Positions 39,743 to 49,668 of a DNA stretch of 64,000 nt are shown here, one piece after another. Position 1 is the stretch's first letter; every line of letters starts with the position of its first letter. Source of the stretch: Ascoidea rubescens DSM 1968 (Eukaryota > Ascomycota > Saccharomycetes > Ascoideales > Ascoideaceae); contig NW_017962913.1 in NCBI RefSeq assembly GCF_001661345.1, forward strand, positions 2,175,428 through 2,239,427, read 5' to 3'. The position numbers and the translations under genes were made by a program. The notes below the pieces were generated by a model that made no database searches, was not told the DNA's origin, and saw nothing but the letters and a program-made list of their open reading frames with translations.

Positions 39743-41412
39743 TTATTCCATTTTATCTTCGTAATGACCTTCTTCAGCGTAATCGATTTCTTCGTCATCA
39801 ATACCAGCTTCTTGGTATTGTTGGTATTCAGCTACCAAATCGTTCATGTTAGATTCAGCTTCAGTGAATTCCATCTCATCCATACCTTCCGAAGTATACC
39901 AATGCAAGAAAGCCTTTCTACGAAACATGACAGAGAACTGTTCACCGACTCTTTTGAATAGCTCTTGGATAGAGGTGGAGTTACCAATGAAGGTGGCACT
40001 CATGTCAACACCCTTTGGAGGAACAGAACAAACAGCAGTTTGAACATTATTTGGAATCCATTCAACAAAGTATGGAGCATTTTTGATTTGAACTTTGTGC
40101 ATTTCATCTTCAACTTCTTTCACGGAGACTTTACCTCTGAAGAAAGCAGCGACGGTTAAGTAACGACCGTTTTTAGGGTCAGAAGCAGCCATCATATTCT
40201 TTGAATCGAACATTTGTTGGGTCAATTCAGGAACAGAGAGGTTTCTGAAGGATTGAGAGCCAATGGCAGTTAATGGAGCGTAACCAACCATGAAGAAATG
40301 TAGACGAGGAAAAGGAACAAGATTAACAGCTAATTTTCTTAAATCTGAGTTCAATTGACCAGGATAACGTAAGGATGTGGTAATACCACTCATGACAGAG
40401 GAAACCAAATGGTTATAGTCAGGATAAGAAGGAGTTTGCAATTTCAAGGTGTTGATACATATGTCATGTAAGGCTTCATTATCAATACAGAAAGTTTCAT
40501 CCGAGTTTTCGACCAATTGGTGGACAGAAAGGGTGGCATTGTAAGGTTCAACAACAGTATCAGAGACCTTTGGAGAAGGAACGACGGAGAAGGTGGCCAT
40601 CATTCTATCTGGGTATTCTTCTCTAATTTTGGATATCAATAGAGTACCCATACCAGAACCGGTACCACCACCTAAGGAGTGAGTGATTTGGAAACCTTGA
40701 AGAGAGTCACAGCCTTCAGCTTCACGACGAACGACATCAAGAACGGAATCCACTAGTTCAGCACCTTCAGTGTAGTGACCTTTGGCCCAGACGTTACCGG
40801 CAGAAGATTGGCCAAAGATCATGTTGTCAGGTCTGAATAACTGACCAATTGATGAGTTTTTGACAGCATCGATAGTACCAGGTTCTAGATCTACCAAGAC
40901 AGCTCTTGGAACGTATTTGTTGTTGTTGGCTTCATTGAAGTAAACGTTCAAACGAGATCTTTGAATTTCGTCACCACCTTGAAAGTTACCAGAGTTGTCG
41001 AGGGCATGTTCGCCACAGATAGTTTCCCAGAAAGCAGCACCCTAAGATAAGAGGAAAAGCGCCAAAAAAGCAGTTAGTACAAAGGACAACAATCAACTGG
41101 GGGTAGCGATTGTAATTATGGCTATATGGATTAAGCGCTTTGATAAAAAACGACAAGAAAAACAAACAGCATAACAGATAGCCATAAATATGAAAAATTG
41201 GTACATACAATTTGGTTACCACATTGGCCAGCTGATAAATGAATCTATTTGGAGAAGATGAAAGAATTATAGATGGTTAGTATTTGAGACTGTTGTAGAG
41301 ATAGGAGGTGGAAAAAAAAATAATAAAAAAAACGATAAAGAATGGGTCAAATTTGGCGAGATGAACTAAAAACAATCTATTTTGAAGAAGGAAGACATAC
41401 AATTTCTCTCAT
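39743..41412 (-). CDS. TUB2: Beta-tubulin, two introns
   Basis: Beta subunit of the microtubule heterodimer. The coding sequence is complement(join(39743..41041, 41209..41244, 41401..41412)), 448 residues. Exon 1 encodes MREI, which includes the autoregulatory N-terminus; exon 2 (36 nt) encodes [12 protein letters not shown]; exon 3 starts [15 protein letters not shown]-binding signature GGGTGSGMG, the NVQTAVCS loop, [21 protein letters not shown] and an acidic C-terminal tail ([16 protein letters not shown]) are all present. The open frame alone would start at an internal Met (40951) and lack the first nucleotide-binding region. Short 5' exons are common in fungal beta-tubulin genes. The last exon is intron-free. 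Confidence 0.97.
41042..41208 (-). other. TUB2 intron 2
   Basis: 167-nt intron with donor GTATGT (41208-41203), branch TACTAAC (41079-41073) and acceptor TTAG (ending 41042). It falls between codons, after QI and before G of the AAFWE segment. Confidence 0.92.
41245..41400 (-). other. TUB2 intron 1
   Basis: 156-nt intron with donor GTATGT (41400-41395), branch TACTAAC (41282-41276) and acceptor AATAG (ending 41245), after the fourth codon. Confidence 0.92.
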
Positions 41413-42572
41413 TTTGATGTAGTATAGTTAGGAAAGTGAATAGAAGATATCGACACAGAAGATTATATCAATAGGATGGATTGCAGATGGAAATAAGATT
41501 GTAGGAGCGATCTTATTTGTTGTCAAGTATGAAAAATAAACCAGATATACCTATAGATGGTAAATAAAGGGTCGAGTGAGAAGGACGATTAGGAAGCCAC
41601 AGAGGAGAGTGAGAAGAATCTACTGCTTGTGAGTGCTGGCGATACCAATTGAACAGAATGGAGCTATGGAGCAGCTTTATAACAAGACGATAACCCTTTT
41701 GCAGAAGAACAATTGTTGGTTAACGAGCTGAATATTTGCTAGAGTGGAAATTGGAATTCGCCCAAAATAAACAAAAACAACCCAGGCCGGGCGGGTAACG
41801 CCAAATTCCACGCAGAAAACGACTCAGCGCAAATAGGAGTCGGAACAGAGCCAGCTGTGCGGGTGCATTCTGGTGCAGGCTCCAGCGGTACGGGTAAAAC
41901 CAGTGGTGTGGTGCGCTTTGTTTGCTGCCCAATTGGGACATGCAATGCTGAGCATGTGTGTGCACCATGCACGAGATTCATTGAATCCGCATCAATGGTC
42001 CTGGTTTGTTGTTGTTTTGCTTCGAATAGACGGTTGGTGAAGGGCACGTAAAATAGCCGAGAAGCTAACCTCTTCACAACAGTATATATTTAGAACATGC
42101 CTGCTCGATTATTGGAACATAAACACCGTTGTTAGTTGGTTTGAGGTTCTTTTTCCATCTCAATGTGTCACTGCTCATCTCAGTTTGCTCTATCTGTCAG
42201 ACCTTCAACACACAAATATTCGAAATGGCCTCTCAATGGTCGATCTCTCGCTCACCAGTTCAGTCTAATATCTATTTTCATGTCATGACCATATCAAAGA
42301 AAAGAAAAATATTGCTTCCCAACTGTTCATTAGAGATCCCAAGAAGTGATGGAATTTCATAATATTGCCAAAAAGGTCTAACTTATTGATACTCATTAAC
42401 TATCCATTTTGGTATCTTTCTAAAGTAACAACCATCGATGACCACCAACTCCAAGAGATCTTGCAATATAAAAAGACACATTTTCCCTACATCTTTTCTA
42501 CAGATTTTTCTTTATCATTCTTGTATTCATTATCCATATAAACTGCTACTTGATACAATTCGCTAATTCAAC
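41413..42572. promoter_or_regulatory. Divergent TUB2/PIR intergenic region with GC-rich islet
   Basis: 1.16 kb. The middle (about 41780-41960) is GC-rich (41821-41880 is 60% G+C by hand count) and carries two Reb1-type CGGGTAA cores (41792-41798, 41891-41897). Open frames across it (for example 41739-42077 -) have biased composition without a domain. The 41964-41990 stretch is rich in TGCA/GTGC words. Confidence 0.6.
41792..41897. promoter_or_regulatory. Pair of Reb1-type sites
   Basis: CGGGTAA at 41792-41798 and again at 41891-41897, same orientation, in the GC-rich islet about 380-480 bp upstream of TUB2. Confidence 0.4.
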
Positions 42573-43512
42573 ATGAAACTTTCAAAATCTTTGCTATCGG
42601 CTCTCTTGGTACATCTCTCAAAGGCTGCCTATATTCCTTCGGACCCTTGGACTGTTTTAACACCAGATGCTCAATTGTCGAATGGTATCAAAGACTACCC
42701 TTCAACTTTTGGTATTCAGGTCATCCCAATCTCAGATATTTTGGAAAAAAGAGATGTAACCCAGATTGATGATGGCCAGATTCAAATCAATACCGAATCC
42801 CAATATCTTTCGACTTCAACCTATGTTCCAATTCCATCTCCTGTCGAAACTATGCCAGTTATTTCTCAAATCGATGATGGCCAGATTCAAGCAACTACTG
42901 AAACTACAACTCCATCGCCTGTTGAAACTGTGCCAGTTATTTCTCAANTCTCAAATCGATGATGGCCAGATTCAAGCAACTACTGAAACTACAACTCCAT
43001 CGCCTGTTGAAACTGTGCCAGTTATTTCTCAAATCGATGATGGTCAAATTCAAGCATCCACCCAAACCATCACTTCTACTATAGTTGAAACTCTCTCGGC
43101 TGATGTCACTCAAATTGAAGATGGCCAAATTCAAGCCACTCAAACTGCTTCTGCTGAAGAATCTGAATTTGAATTTGAATCTGAATCTGAATCTGAATTC
43201 AAAACTGTTGTCTCTTGCAAAAGCGAATCAACTTTATCCATAACTTTGAAAGATGGTATCTTGACTGACGCATTAGGTAGAATCGGTGCTATTGTTGCTA
43301 ACAGACAATTCCAATTTGACGGCCCACCTCAAGCTGGTACCATTTACGCTGCTGGATGGAGTATTAACCCACAAACTGGCAATTTAGTTCTCGGTGACAA
43401 TGAAATCTTCTATCAATGTTTAAGTGGCACATTCTACAACTTATATGATGAAGACATTGGCTCAGTTTGTCATCCAATTAACTTAAAAGTAATTGATTTA
43501 GTTGATTGTTAA
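42573..43512 (+). CDS. PIR-family cell-wall protein, frame interrupted by an ambiguous base
   Basis: Secreted wall protein that links to beta-1,3-glucan through glutamines of its PIR repeats (Pir1-4/Hsp150 family). It has a signal peptide ([19 protein letters not shown]), a propeptide ending in a Kex2 site (ILEKR), then five QI(D/E)DGQIQ repeats and a C-terminal four-cysteine domain ([17 protein letters not shown] ... [14 protein letters not shown] ... GSVCHP ... VDC), the normal PIR layout. The sequence is read in two frames: up to 42948, then after the single N at 42949 the frame shifts. The N lies in a repeat and is followed by a second copy of TCTCAA, so this is very likely an assembly join, not a natural mutation. 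True repeat number is therefore unknown. KEX1 lies 11 kb away; no functional link is claimed. Confidence 0.9.
42769..43135 (+). repeat. PIR repeats (five copies) with one near-identical duplicated unit
   Basis: Five QI(D/E)DGQIQ-coding units. Copies two and three, about 80 bp apart on either side of the N at 42949, are almost identical at DNA level including the linker ([19 protein letters not shown]), which fits a collapsed or mis-joined repeat. Confidence 0.8.
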
Positions 43513-44665
43513 ATCTGTTAAATCAAATGATTATTTCATATTCAAAAACAAAATAAAGAAATTCATCATCACATCTATTTTCTAATAATTATCACCGCTA
43601 ATACTATCAACAGCAACATTAATTAATTTCATCACTGCTTTTCAATTTAACTACTAACAATTTGTTTAAATTTTTTTTAACTTGGTTTTATTTTTCTCTT
43701 GTTTTTTTTTAAAAAAATTTACTGGATTTTCTCATGGTTTAGAGTTTATATACTGGTCACACAATTTGCTGTTTTAAATCAGGATGTTTATTTGCTTTAA
43801 TATTGGGCTCTTGGTTCAAATAGCTTTTCTTTTAAAAACATCTACACTGGATATTTTTTCTTTTCTTTTCTTTTTTCTATTATTACTATTATTATTATTA
43901 TTATTACTATCACTATTGTTTATGTCTTCCGCCACGCATAAAATTTGAAAGTGGGTTAAAATTCTTTCTCCATTTATTTATCAACTTCATAAAAAGGATA
44001 TGCCAATTAATAGCAAAGCTTGATTGGTTAAATTATCAGTTATTTTTTTATTTATTAAATAAATTGCATTCTGATTGATTCCCAATATCCTATGCTATTT
44101 CCTATTCCTGCTCACAATCATTTTCATCAACATCCATAAACTTAGTAAAGAATTTTGTTTTCCTAATTTCAATTTATGCCAGCTATTTTTGTTTTGTTTT
44201 ATTTTGTCTTATTTTATTTTACTTTTCTTTCTCTTTTATTTTACTTTACTACAATTTAAATATTAAATAGCATTAAAAATACATTTCACATACTAATTAC
44301 TAAATTCCAATTGCAGTTCTTTCCAAACTCCCTTTTTTCAATAGCCTATTATCTCATCTTTCTGTGATCTCGAAAAGTTCGAAAAGTGAGGGGATATCTT
44401 TACACAAAATAAATAGTACCACTAAACACATATACTTTGCATAGCATTCAAGCGGGGAATTTGATCTTGTTTTCTCCCACGTTTGAACTATCCTCATAAA
44501 ACTATATTAAAGCTGCTCATCTTTTCTTTTGTGCACAAGAAAAAAAAAATTAACTAAAAAAATAGCAATGTAAATATATCTTCTACTATCAAGGTCTATA
44601 CCATATAGATCCACATCTTCTATTAAGACATATTCAACCATTCAACTGATCTGGTATCCTTGAAC
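43513..44665. other. Intergenic region, PIR gene to ADE4
   Basis: 1.15 kb AT-rich sequence, no gene recognised. It contains an ATT tract (about 43879-43905) and a GTTCGAAAAGTGAGGGG patch near 44379 with a STRE-like AGGGG. I looked for and did not find the Bas1/Gcn4 TGACTC box known from S. cerevisiae ADE genes. A TACTAAC (43649-43655) has no accompanying exon. Confidence 0.55.
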
Positions 44666-46246
44666 ATGTGTGGTATCCTAGGTGTTCTGCTAGCTGATCA
44701 AGAGGCCAATGTTGCGCCTGAATTGTTTGATGCTTCTATGTTTTTGCAGCATCGAGGACAAGATGCCTCAGGCATGATAACCTGTGATAAGCAGAGCAGA
44801 TTGTATCAATGCAAAGGAAAGGGTATGGCAAAGGATGTTTTCACTCAAAATAGGCTACTCAATTTAATGGGAAATTATGGCATAACCCATCTAAGGTATC
44901 CTACAACTGGCTCATCTTCATCGAGTTTTGAAGTGCAGCCATTTTATGTGAATTCTCCCTATGGAATTGCACTATCTCATAATGGCAACTTGGTCAACCC
45001 AGAGGAGTTGAAGAGCTACATTGATAAATCTCTTCATAGGCATATCAATACCGATTCAGATTCTGAGTTATTATTAAATATTTTTGCCGCTGAATTGGAA
45101 ATCTACAACAAGGTCAGAGCCAATGCAGCTGATATATTTAACGCTTTGAAAGGTGTTTTCAGAGAGTGTCGTGGAGCTTACTCTTGTGTTGGTATGTTGG
45201 CTGGGTATGGATTGATAGCATTTAGAGACTCAAATGGAATCAAACCTTTGCTAATTGGCGAAAGAACCAGCGTGAATAATGGCAATTTTAAAGATTATAT
45301 GATAGCATCTGAATCTGTTGTTTTGAAAGCTCATGGCTTTAAAGTATTTCGAGATATTTTGCCAGGTGAGGCTGTGATAATACCGAAAAGTTGTTCCAAA
45401 CCAATTTTCAAACAAATTCAAAATTTTACCCACCATGCTCCCGATATATTTGAATATGTGTATTTTGCTAGACCCGATTCAATTTTGGATGGAATTAGTG
45501 TTTACCATACAAGATTAAATATGGGTAAAAAATTGGCTCAAACTTTGTTAGAGCAGTTTGATAACGATTTATCAAAAATTGATGTTGTGATACCAGTTCC
45601 GGACACAGCAAGAGACGCTACACTATCTTGTGCTGAAATTTTGGGTTTACCATACAGAGAAGGATTTATCAAAAATAGATATGTTGGAAGAACATTTATT
45701 ATGCCAAATCAAGCCGAGAGAGTTTCTTCTGTGCGTCGTAAACTAAATGTGATGGAAAGCGAATTTAAGAATAAGAATGTCTTATTAATTGATGATTCGA
45801 TTGTCAGAGGTACAACATCTAAGGAAATTGTGCAGATGGCAAGAGAAGCTGGTGCTAAGAAAGTGTATTTGGCCTCATGTTCATCTCCAATTCGGTTCAA
45901 TCACATATATGGAATTGATTTAGCTAATAAGAAAGATCTACTTGCATCAAATCGATCTATTGAGGAAATAACTGCAAAAATAGGAGCAGATAAAGTTATC
46001 TATCAAAAATTAAATGATTTGATTGACTCCTGCTCGTCAAGCACAATAACTGATTTTGAAGTGGGTGTATTCAATGGAAATTATATCACTGGTTGCGAAA
46101 ATCTGTATTTGAGTCATTTGGAGCTATTTCGATCTCAGCCATTGATCACCAAGGCCAATGGTTTTCACAACAGCTGTGCAATTGATCTTTCTCATTCAAT
46201 CAGATCACAAGTTGATGTTAATCTATACAATCTCTGTGATCAATGA
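44666..46246 (+). CDS. ADE4: Amidophosphoribosyltransferase (PRPP amidotransferase) Ade4
   Basis: First committed step of purine synthesis: PRPP plus glutamine to phosphoribosylamine. The 526-residue product must start at 44666 because the Cys next to Met (MCGILGV) is the catalytic N-terminal nucleophile of the glutaminase domain. Signatures include LQHRGQDASGM, THLRYPTTGSSS, LSHNGNLVNPEEL, NTDSDSELLLNIFAAELE, FARPDSILDGISVYHTR and the PRPP-binding loop VLLIDDSIVRGTTSKEIV, followed by HIYGIDLANKKDLLA. Length is slightly above the S. cerevisiae protein (510). One CTG codon at position 8 aligns with Val/Leu in other Ade4 proteins. Confidence 0.97.
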   Translation: MCGILGVLLADQEANVAPELFDASMFLQHRGQDASGMITCDKQSRLYQCKGKGMAKDVFTQNRLLNLMGNYGITHLRYPTTGSSSSSFEVQPFYVNSPYGIALSHNGNLVNPEELKSYIDKSLHRHINTDSDSELLLNIFAAELEIYNKVRANAADIFNALKGVFRECRGAYSCVGMLAGYGLIAFRDSNGIKPLLIGERTSVNNGNFKDYMIASESVVLKAHGFKVFRDILPGEAVIIPKSCSKPIFKQIQNFTHHAPDIFEYVYFARPDSILDGISVYHTRLNMGKKLAQTLLEQFDNDLSKIDVVIPVPDTARDATLSCAEILGLPYREGFIKNRYVGRTFIMPNQAERVSSVRRKLNVMESEFKNKNVLLIDDSIVRGTTSKEIVQMAREAGAKKVYLASCSSPIRFNHIYGIDLANKKDLLASNRSIEEITAKIGADKVIYQKLNDLIDSCSSSTITDFEVGVFNGNYITGCENLYLSHLELFRSQPLITKANGFHNSCAIDLSHSIRSQVDVNLYNLCDQ

Positions 46247-46835
46247 GAGTATCTACTATTATATACAGGTTAATTGGAAAGCTTTAAAAATATTGACATC
46301 TACAATTGATGACAACAGTTTTCAAGAATACATTAGAGACCAATGTTTTGTAGTTAAATAATTCTGTTACAATTACTAACTGTTTGATAATCATCAATTA
46401 TCTGATGATGATCAATAAAATTTTTATACTTTTATTAGTGTTGAAAAACCAAAAAACAAATGGACCAACTACTGAAATTTGTGTATCTGTGAATTTACTT
46501 GACACTGCAATTGAGATACAAAGGTATTCGATATATATTTCAAGCCATAGTTTTTGTTATCCAATAATAACTATTTTGATGTTCAAAGTTTAATATATAT
46601 TAAGCTTACTATAAAAACAAAGTTTTTATTTTATATTATATTCTAGTTAAAAATACAAACATAACAATTATTAATAAAATTTATTTTTTGTGGATATTTT
46701 ATCTAAAATTAAAACGCTAAGAATAATTATTAGTTTCAATGAGAAAATGTAAATATATTTTAACCGCCTATGGATTTGAAGTTTAATAGTTACTTTGTAG
46801 TTTTAGCAGAGGCTATTTGTAAAAAATAGTTTCAT
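46247..46835. other. Intergenic region downstream of ADE4
   Basis: 589 bp, very AT-rich. Overlapping short frames (46158-46361, 46384-46593) look like chance. A TTACTAAC at 46373-46380 has no exon context. Confidence 0.5.
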
Positions 46836-47280
46836 TTAAAAAATAGTTTTCTGATTATCTATGTAGAGAGTAGTATCTTTCTGGTAGATACTGTCTTGTT
46901 CTTTGTCTATAGTAAGACATATCACAACTTCCAGTTGTAATGCACGATGCCCAAAGTGAGAGAAACTCATCGAGTGTTTTTTGAAAAGTAGCATCATCAA
47001 ATTTTTGTTTTTTGGGTGACTTTGTTTTTTCATGTGGCCTAGGTTTTTTAAGTGACTTGAACTTTTCAAAAAACTTGAGTTTTTTATGTGACTTGAGTTT
47101 TTCAAGCAACTTAAGTTTTTTGAACGACTTGGACCTGTTTTCTTTAATTGGCTTTTGGTCTTCTTGCGTATGTATCGAATAGCAACTCTCTATGTCAGAG
47201 ATTTTTTGTTCAATTGACTCTTGATCTCCTTGTGTGTCTATGGAATACCAACTTCCTATATTTGAGTTTTGTTCTTTCAT
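46836..47280 (-). CDS. Doubtful Lys-rich hypothetical protein with six-residue repeats
   Basis: Unrecognised. From the second Met (47280) it has 141 residues; the frame is open from 47319. The N-terminal part has two related blocks (GSWYSIDTQGDQESIEQ and ESCYSIHTQEDQKPIKE). Then come about six hexapeptide units of the form (L/F)K-x-x-(K/E)-K, encoded by an 18-bp tandem repeat (about 47000-47121), and a C-terminal part TLDEFLSLWASCITTGSCD. Lys positions are kept across repeats while other residues vary, which is mild evidence of coding. The repeat also opens other frames, so reading-frame length is weak evidence. It is the only candidate in the 2-kb stretch between ADE4 and the next gene. Confidence 0.35.
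47000..47121 (-). repeat. 18-bp tandem repeat, about six units
   Basis: Minus-strand units such as CTCAAGTCACATAAAAAA repeat with an 18-bp period inside the doubtful Lys-rich frame. Confidence 0.7.
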
Positions 47281-48293
47281 TTTCACACTTTCAATAATGA
47301 AGAGTTGATTTAGTACCAATGCTCAAAATGGGTAACGATACTTTGGCAAGCATTTATGTATATTTGCATTTATGTAATTGACTTATGTAGATATTTCAAT
47401 TCCAGTTTAAAATCAGCACAAGTCGGTTTCAAAAGATAATAATTGCAATATATCATTTTTATTTTTTACTTTGAACATTGATGTCCATATTCGGAAACTC
47501 TTCAGGAAATCCAGAATCAGTGTAAAAAACACATTTGGAAATGAGACAATAGAAATTCCATTGGCTGTGCTAGAACCAGAAACTCAAGCACAAACCAACA
47601 CAGAAGAACTCCACAAAATAAGCTGTCTGTCTGATATCAGACGCCCCAAACAAAGAGCTCTCTTTCTCTGAAAACACAGCTTTTGATTGTGTTGCGTTTT
47701 CAAAACACCAAACAGCAACATCCATAGCACTGGATCAGAACCAAACGCGTGTATATGTATGATATGCAGACATATGCATCGGAAATCGCTTATCTTATCC
47801 AAAAGACTGCTATTTCAAAAAAAACCCATTGAAGTCAACAGAACCAACAGTTGTTGAAGAAGTACAGTCAGCTAGGAAATTGTTGTTTTTGCAAACCCTC
47901 AGTAAATTATTTCTGCTTGACGTTTTGATTAGACTCCAATTATCATATCTCCCAAGTATTTGAAGCACCAAAAGGTTTTACTTTTCTTAAAACATGTAAA
48001 TCCATTAAATTGAGACCACAGAATAGTATTTCTAAGCGCAGACTATCAAAAGTTTGCTGTAGTCTTTGATTTGTTAAAAACGATAGCTTCCATCAGGACC
48101 ATTAGAGCATTGTCTTATGGTCCAATTTTATTGGTTGAAACATGTGCATATAGCTGCGTCTTGTCTTTTCCTTTTCTTATCCCTTTGCCATTAGGGCATA
48201 GATATAAAAGAGGTCAGATATTCCTTTCAATTGCTGTATTCTCTGGCTATTCGTGATATTGCCATTATATAAAACTAACCTTATTAATTAACT
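47281..48293. other. Intergenic region upstream of the disordered Lys/Asp-rich protein gene
   Basis: 1.0 kb, no gene recognised. The frame 47471-47671 (+) has no motif. A TATAAAAG box lies at 48202-48209, about 90 bp before the ATG at 48294. Confidence 0.55.
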
Positions 48294-49460
48294 ATGGAAA
48301 ATCCAGTTGCTGGTTCAAATTTACAATCCCCGGACGATTCCCCATCTCATCAACTAGGTAACCTAGTTTCTACAGAGATACCAACTGAATATAAGACAGA
48401 TAAAACGACCTTCTCACCCGTAAATTTAAAAATGAAGACCGATTTCTTTGCTACAAGCAGCAAAGATGAAGTCAAAAACCAAGTTTCTCAAATTGATGAG
48501 GTGCAAGAGAATGAAAAATCAAAGGAAAAATCAAAAGAATCAGAGGAATCAAGAGAAAAATCAAAAGAATCAAAAGAATCAAAAAAAAAATCAAAAGAAT
48601 CAAAGGAAAAAATTGTGAATCATGATAAACTTGAAAAGCATGAAAAAGTTTCAGCTTCAAATATTGCTGAAAAAATGAATGATGTCAAAAAGGAAAATTC
48701 AACTAGTGAAACAGAAACTAATAAAACTACTTCTTTCAATACTATTCCAATCACTGATGCTAAGAGGAAAAGACTCGCTAGAACTGGAAAAGCTCCTCGT
48801 TTGTACCCATCATACTATGTGTTTTGTGGAGATAAACCGACAGAAACTAAAAAACGTGTTACTGTAACTAAAAACGTTAATGTCAACGTCAATGTTAATG
48901 TTGATAAACACTTCGAAAAGAAGAAACAGGTTAAATGTCCATCGACTGAAAAATCGGATAATAAAACAACTCCTTCAAAACAAAAACCCCTTGATAATCA
49001 ATCTGGATCAAACAATAAAAACACCATAACCAAATCTGAAAACGAAAATGAAAACGTCAAAACTTTGAAACCTAAAAGCTACAAACAAATTGATATTTAC
49101 TCATCTGATTCCGATGATAACAATAACAGTATTAGTAAAGCTTTGGCTTCTCAAATCCAAGACCTAATAAACAGCAATTCAAATGTCAAAAAGACTGAAA
49201 TCAAGTTTATCACACTTGATAAGACTTCTAAAGACCATGACAAAGTCATTAAAAACTGCTGCAATAAAAGAAAAAGTCTCAACAAAAAGAGAAAGAGGGA
49301 TGAAATTTCCGATGAAGAGTTCTCTGCTGATGAGCTGCTTGATCATCAAAAACCCTTGAAAAAGAACAAAACTTTTGGGCCTTTCAAGACAATCTTTTTT
49401 TCAATGTTTGCAGGAATGGTAATTATGTTTTCGGCATTAAGTTCGTTCGGTTCAAGTTAA
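48294..49460 (+). CDS. Disordered basic/acidic protein with hydrophobic C-terminal segment
   Basis: Unrecognised, 388 residues. It is mostly disordered: a (K/E)SKE repeat block (about residues 77-105), a short ordered-looking motif RLARTGKAPRLYPSYYVFCGD (about 160-180), a VNVNVNV run, and a Ser/Asn/Asp-rich part. The C-terminus has KKRKRDEISDEEFSADELL, then LKKNKTFGPFKTIFFSMFAGMVIMFSALSSFGSS, in which the hydrophobic segment could be a tail anchor. The basic RKR-acidic pattern plus hydrophobic end is also found in the two following genes, one with an FHA domain, so a shared origin is possible. Convergent with the next gene, 208 bp apart. Role unknown. Confidence 0.75.
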   Translation: MENPVAGSNLQSPDDSPSHQLGNLVSTEIPTEYKTDKTTFSPVNLKMKTDFFATSSKDEVKNQVSQIDEVQENEKSKEKSKESEESREKSKESKESKKKSKESKEKIVNHDKLEKHEKVSASNIAEKMNDVKKENSTSETETNKTTSFNTIPITDAKRKRLARTGKAPRLYPSYYVFCGDKPTETKKRVTVTKNVNVNVNVNVDKHFEKKKQVKCPSTEKSDNKTTPSKQKPLDNQSGSNNKNTITKSENENENVKTLKPKSYKQIDIYSSDSDDNNNSISKALASQIQDLINSNSNVKKTEIKFITLDKTSKDHDKVIKNCCNKRKSLNKKRKRDEISDEEFSADELLDHQKPLKKNKTFGPFKTIFFSMFAGMVIMFSALSSFGSS

Positions 49461-49668
49461 TTTTTTGGCGTATTGATATTGTTTTTGATAATAACATAGG
49501 ATTTTGTTTGGTTTGGCTAGGTTATATGATGTCGGTTTTTGTTTTTTGTTTTATTTTTGTTTTTAATTATAAGTTTTTTATTTTTTTGAATTTTTTTGAA
49601 TTTTTTAGGATATTTTGAATTTTCTTATACTTTTTATATATCAGACAAATATACGTTATTTTATTATA

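Noticed and set aside
41739-42077. 112-residue frame in the TUB2 upstream region
   Set aside because: It spans the GC-rich promoter islet with Reb1 sites; open because GC-rich DNA has few stops. No family features.
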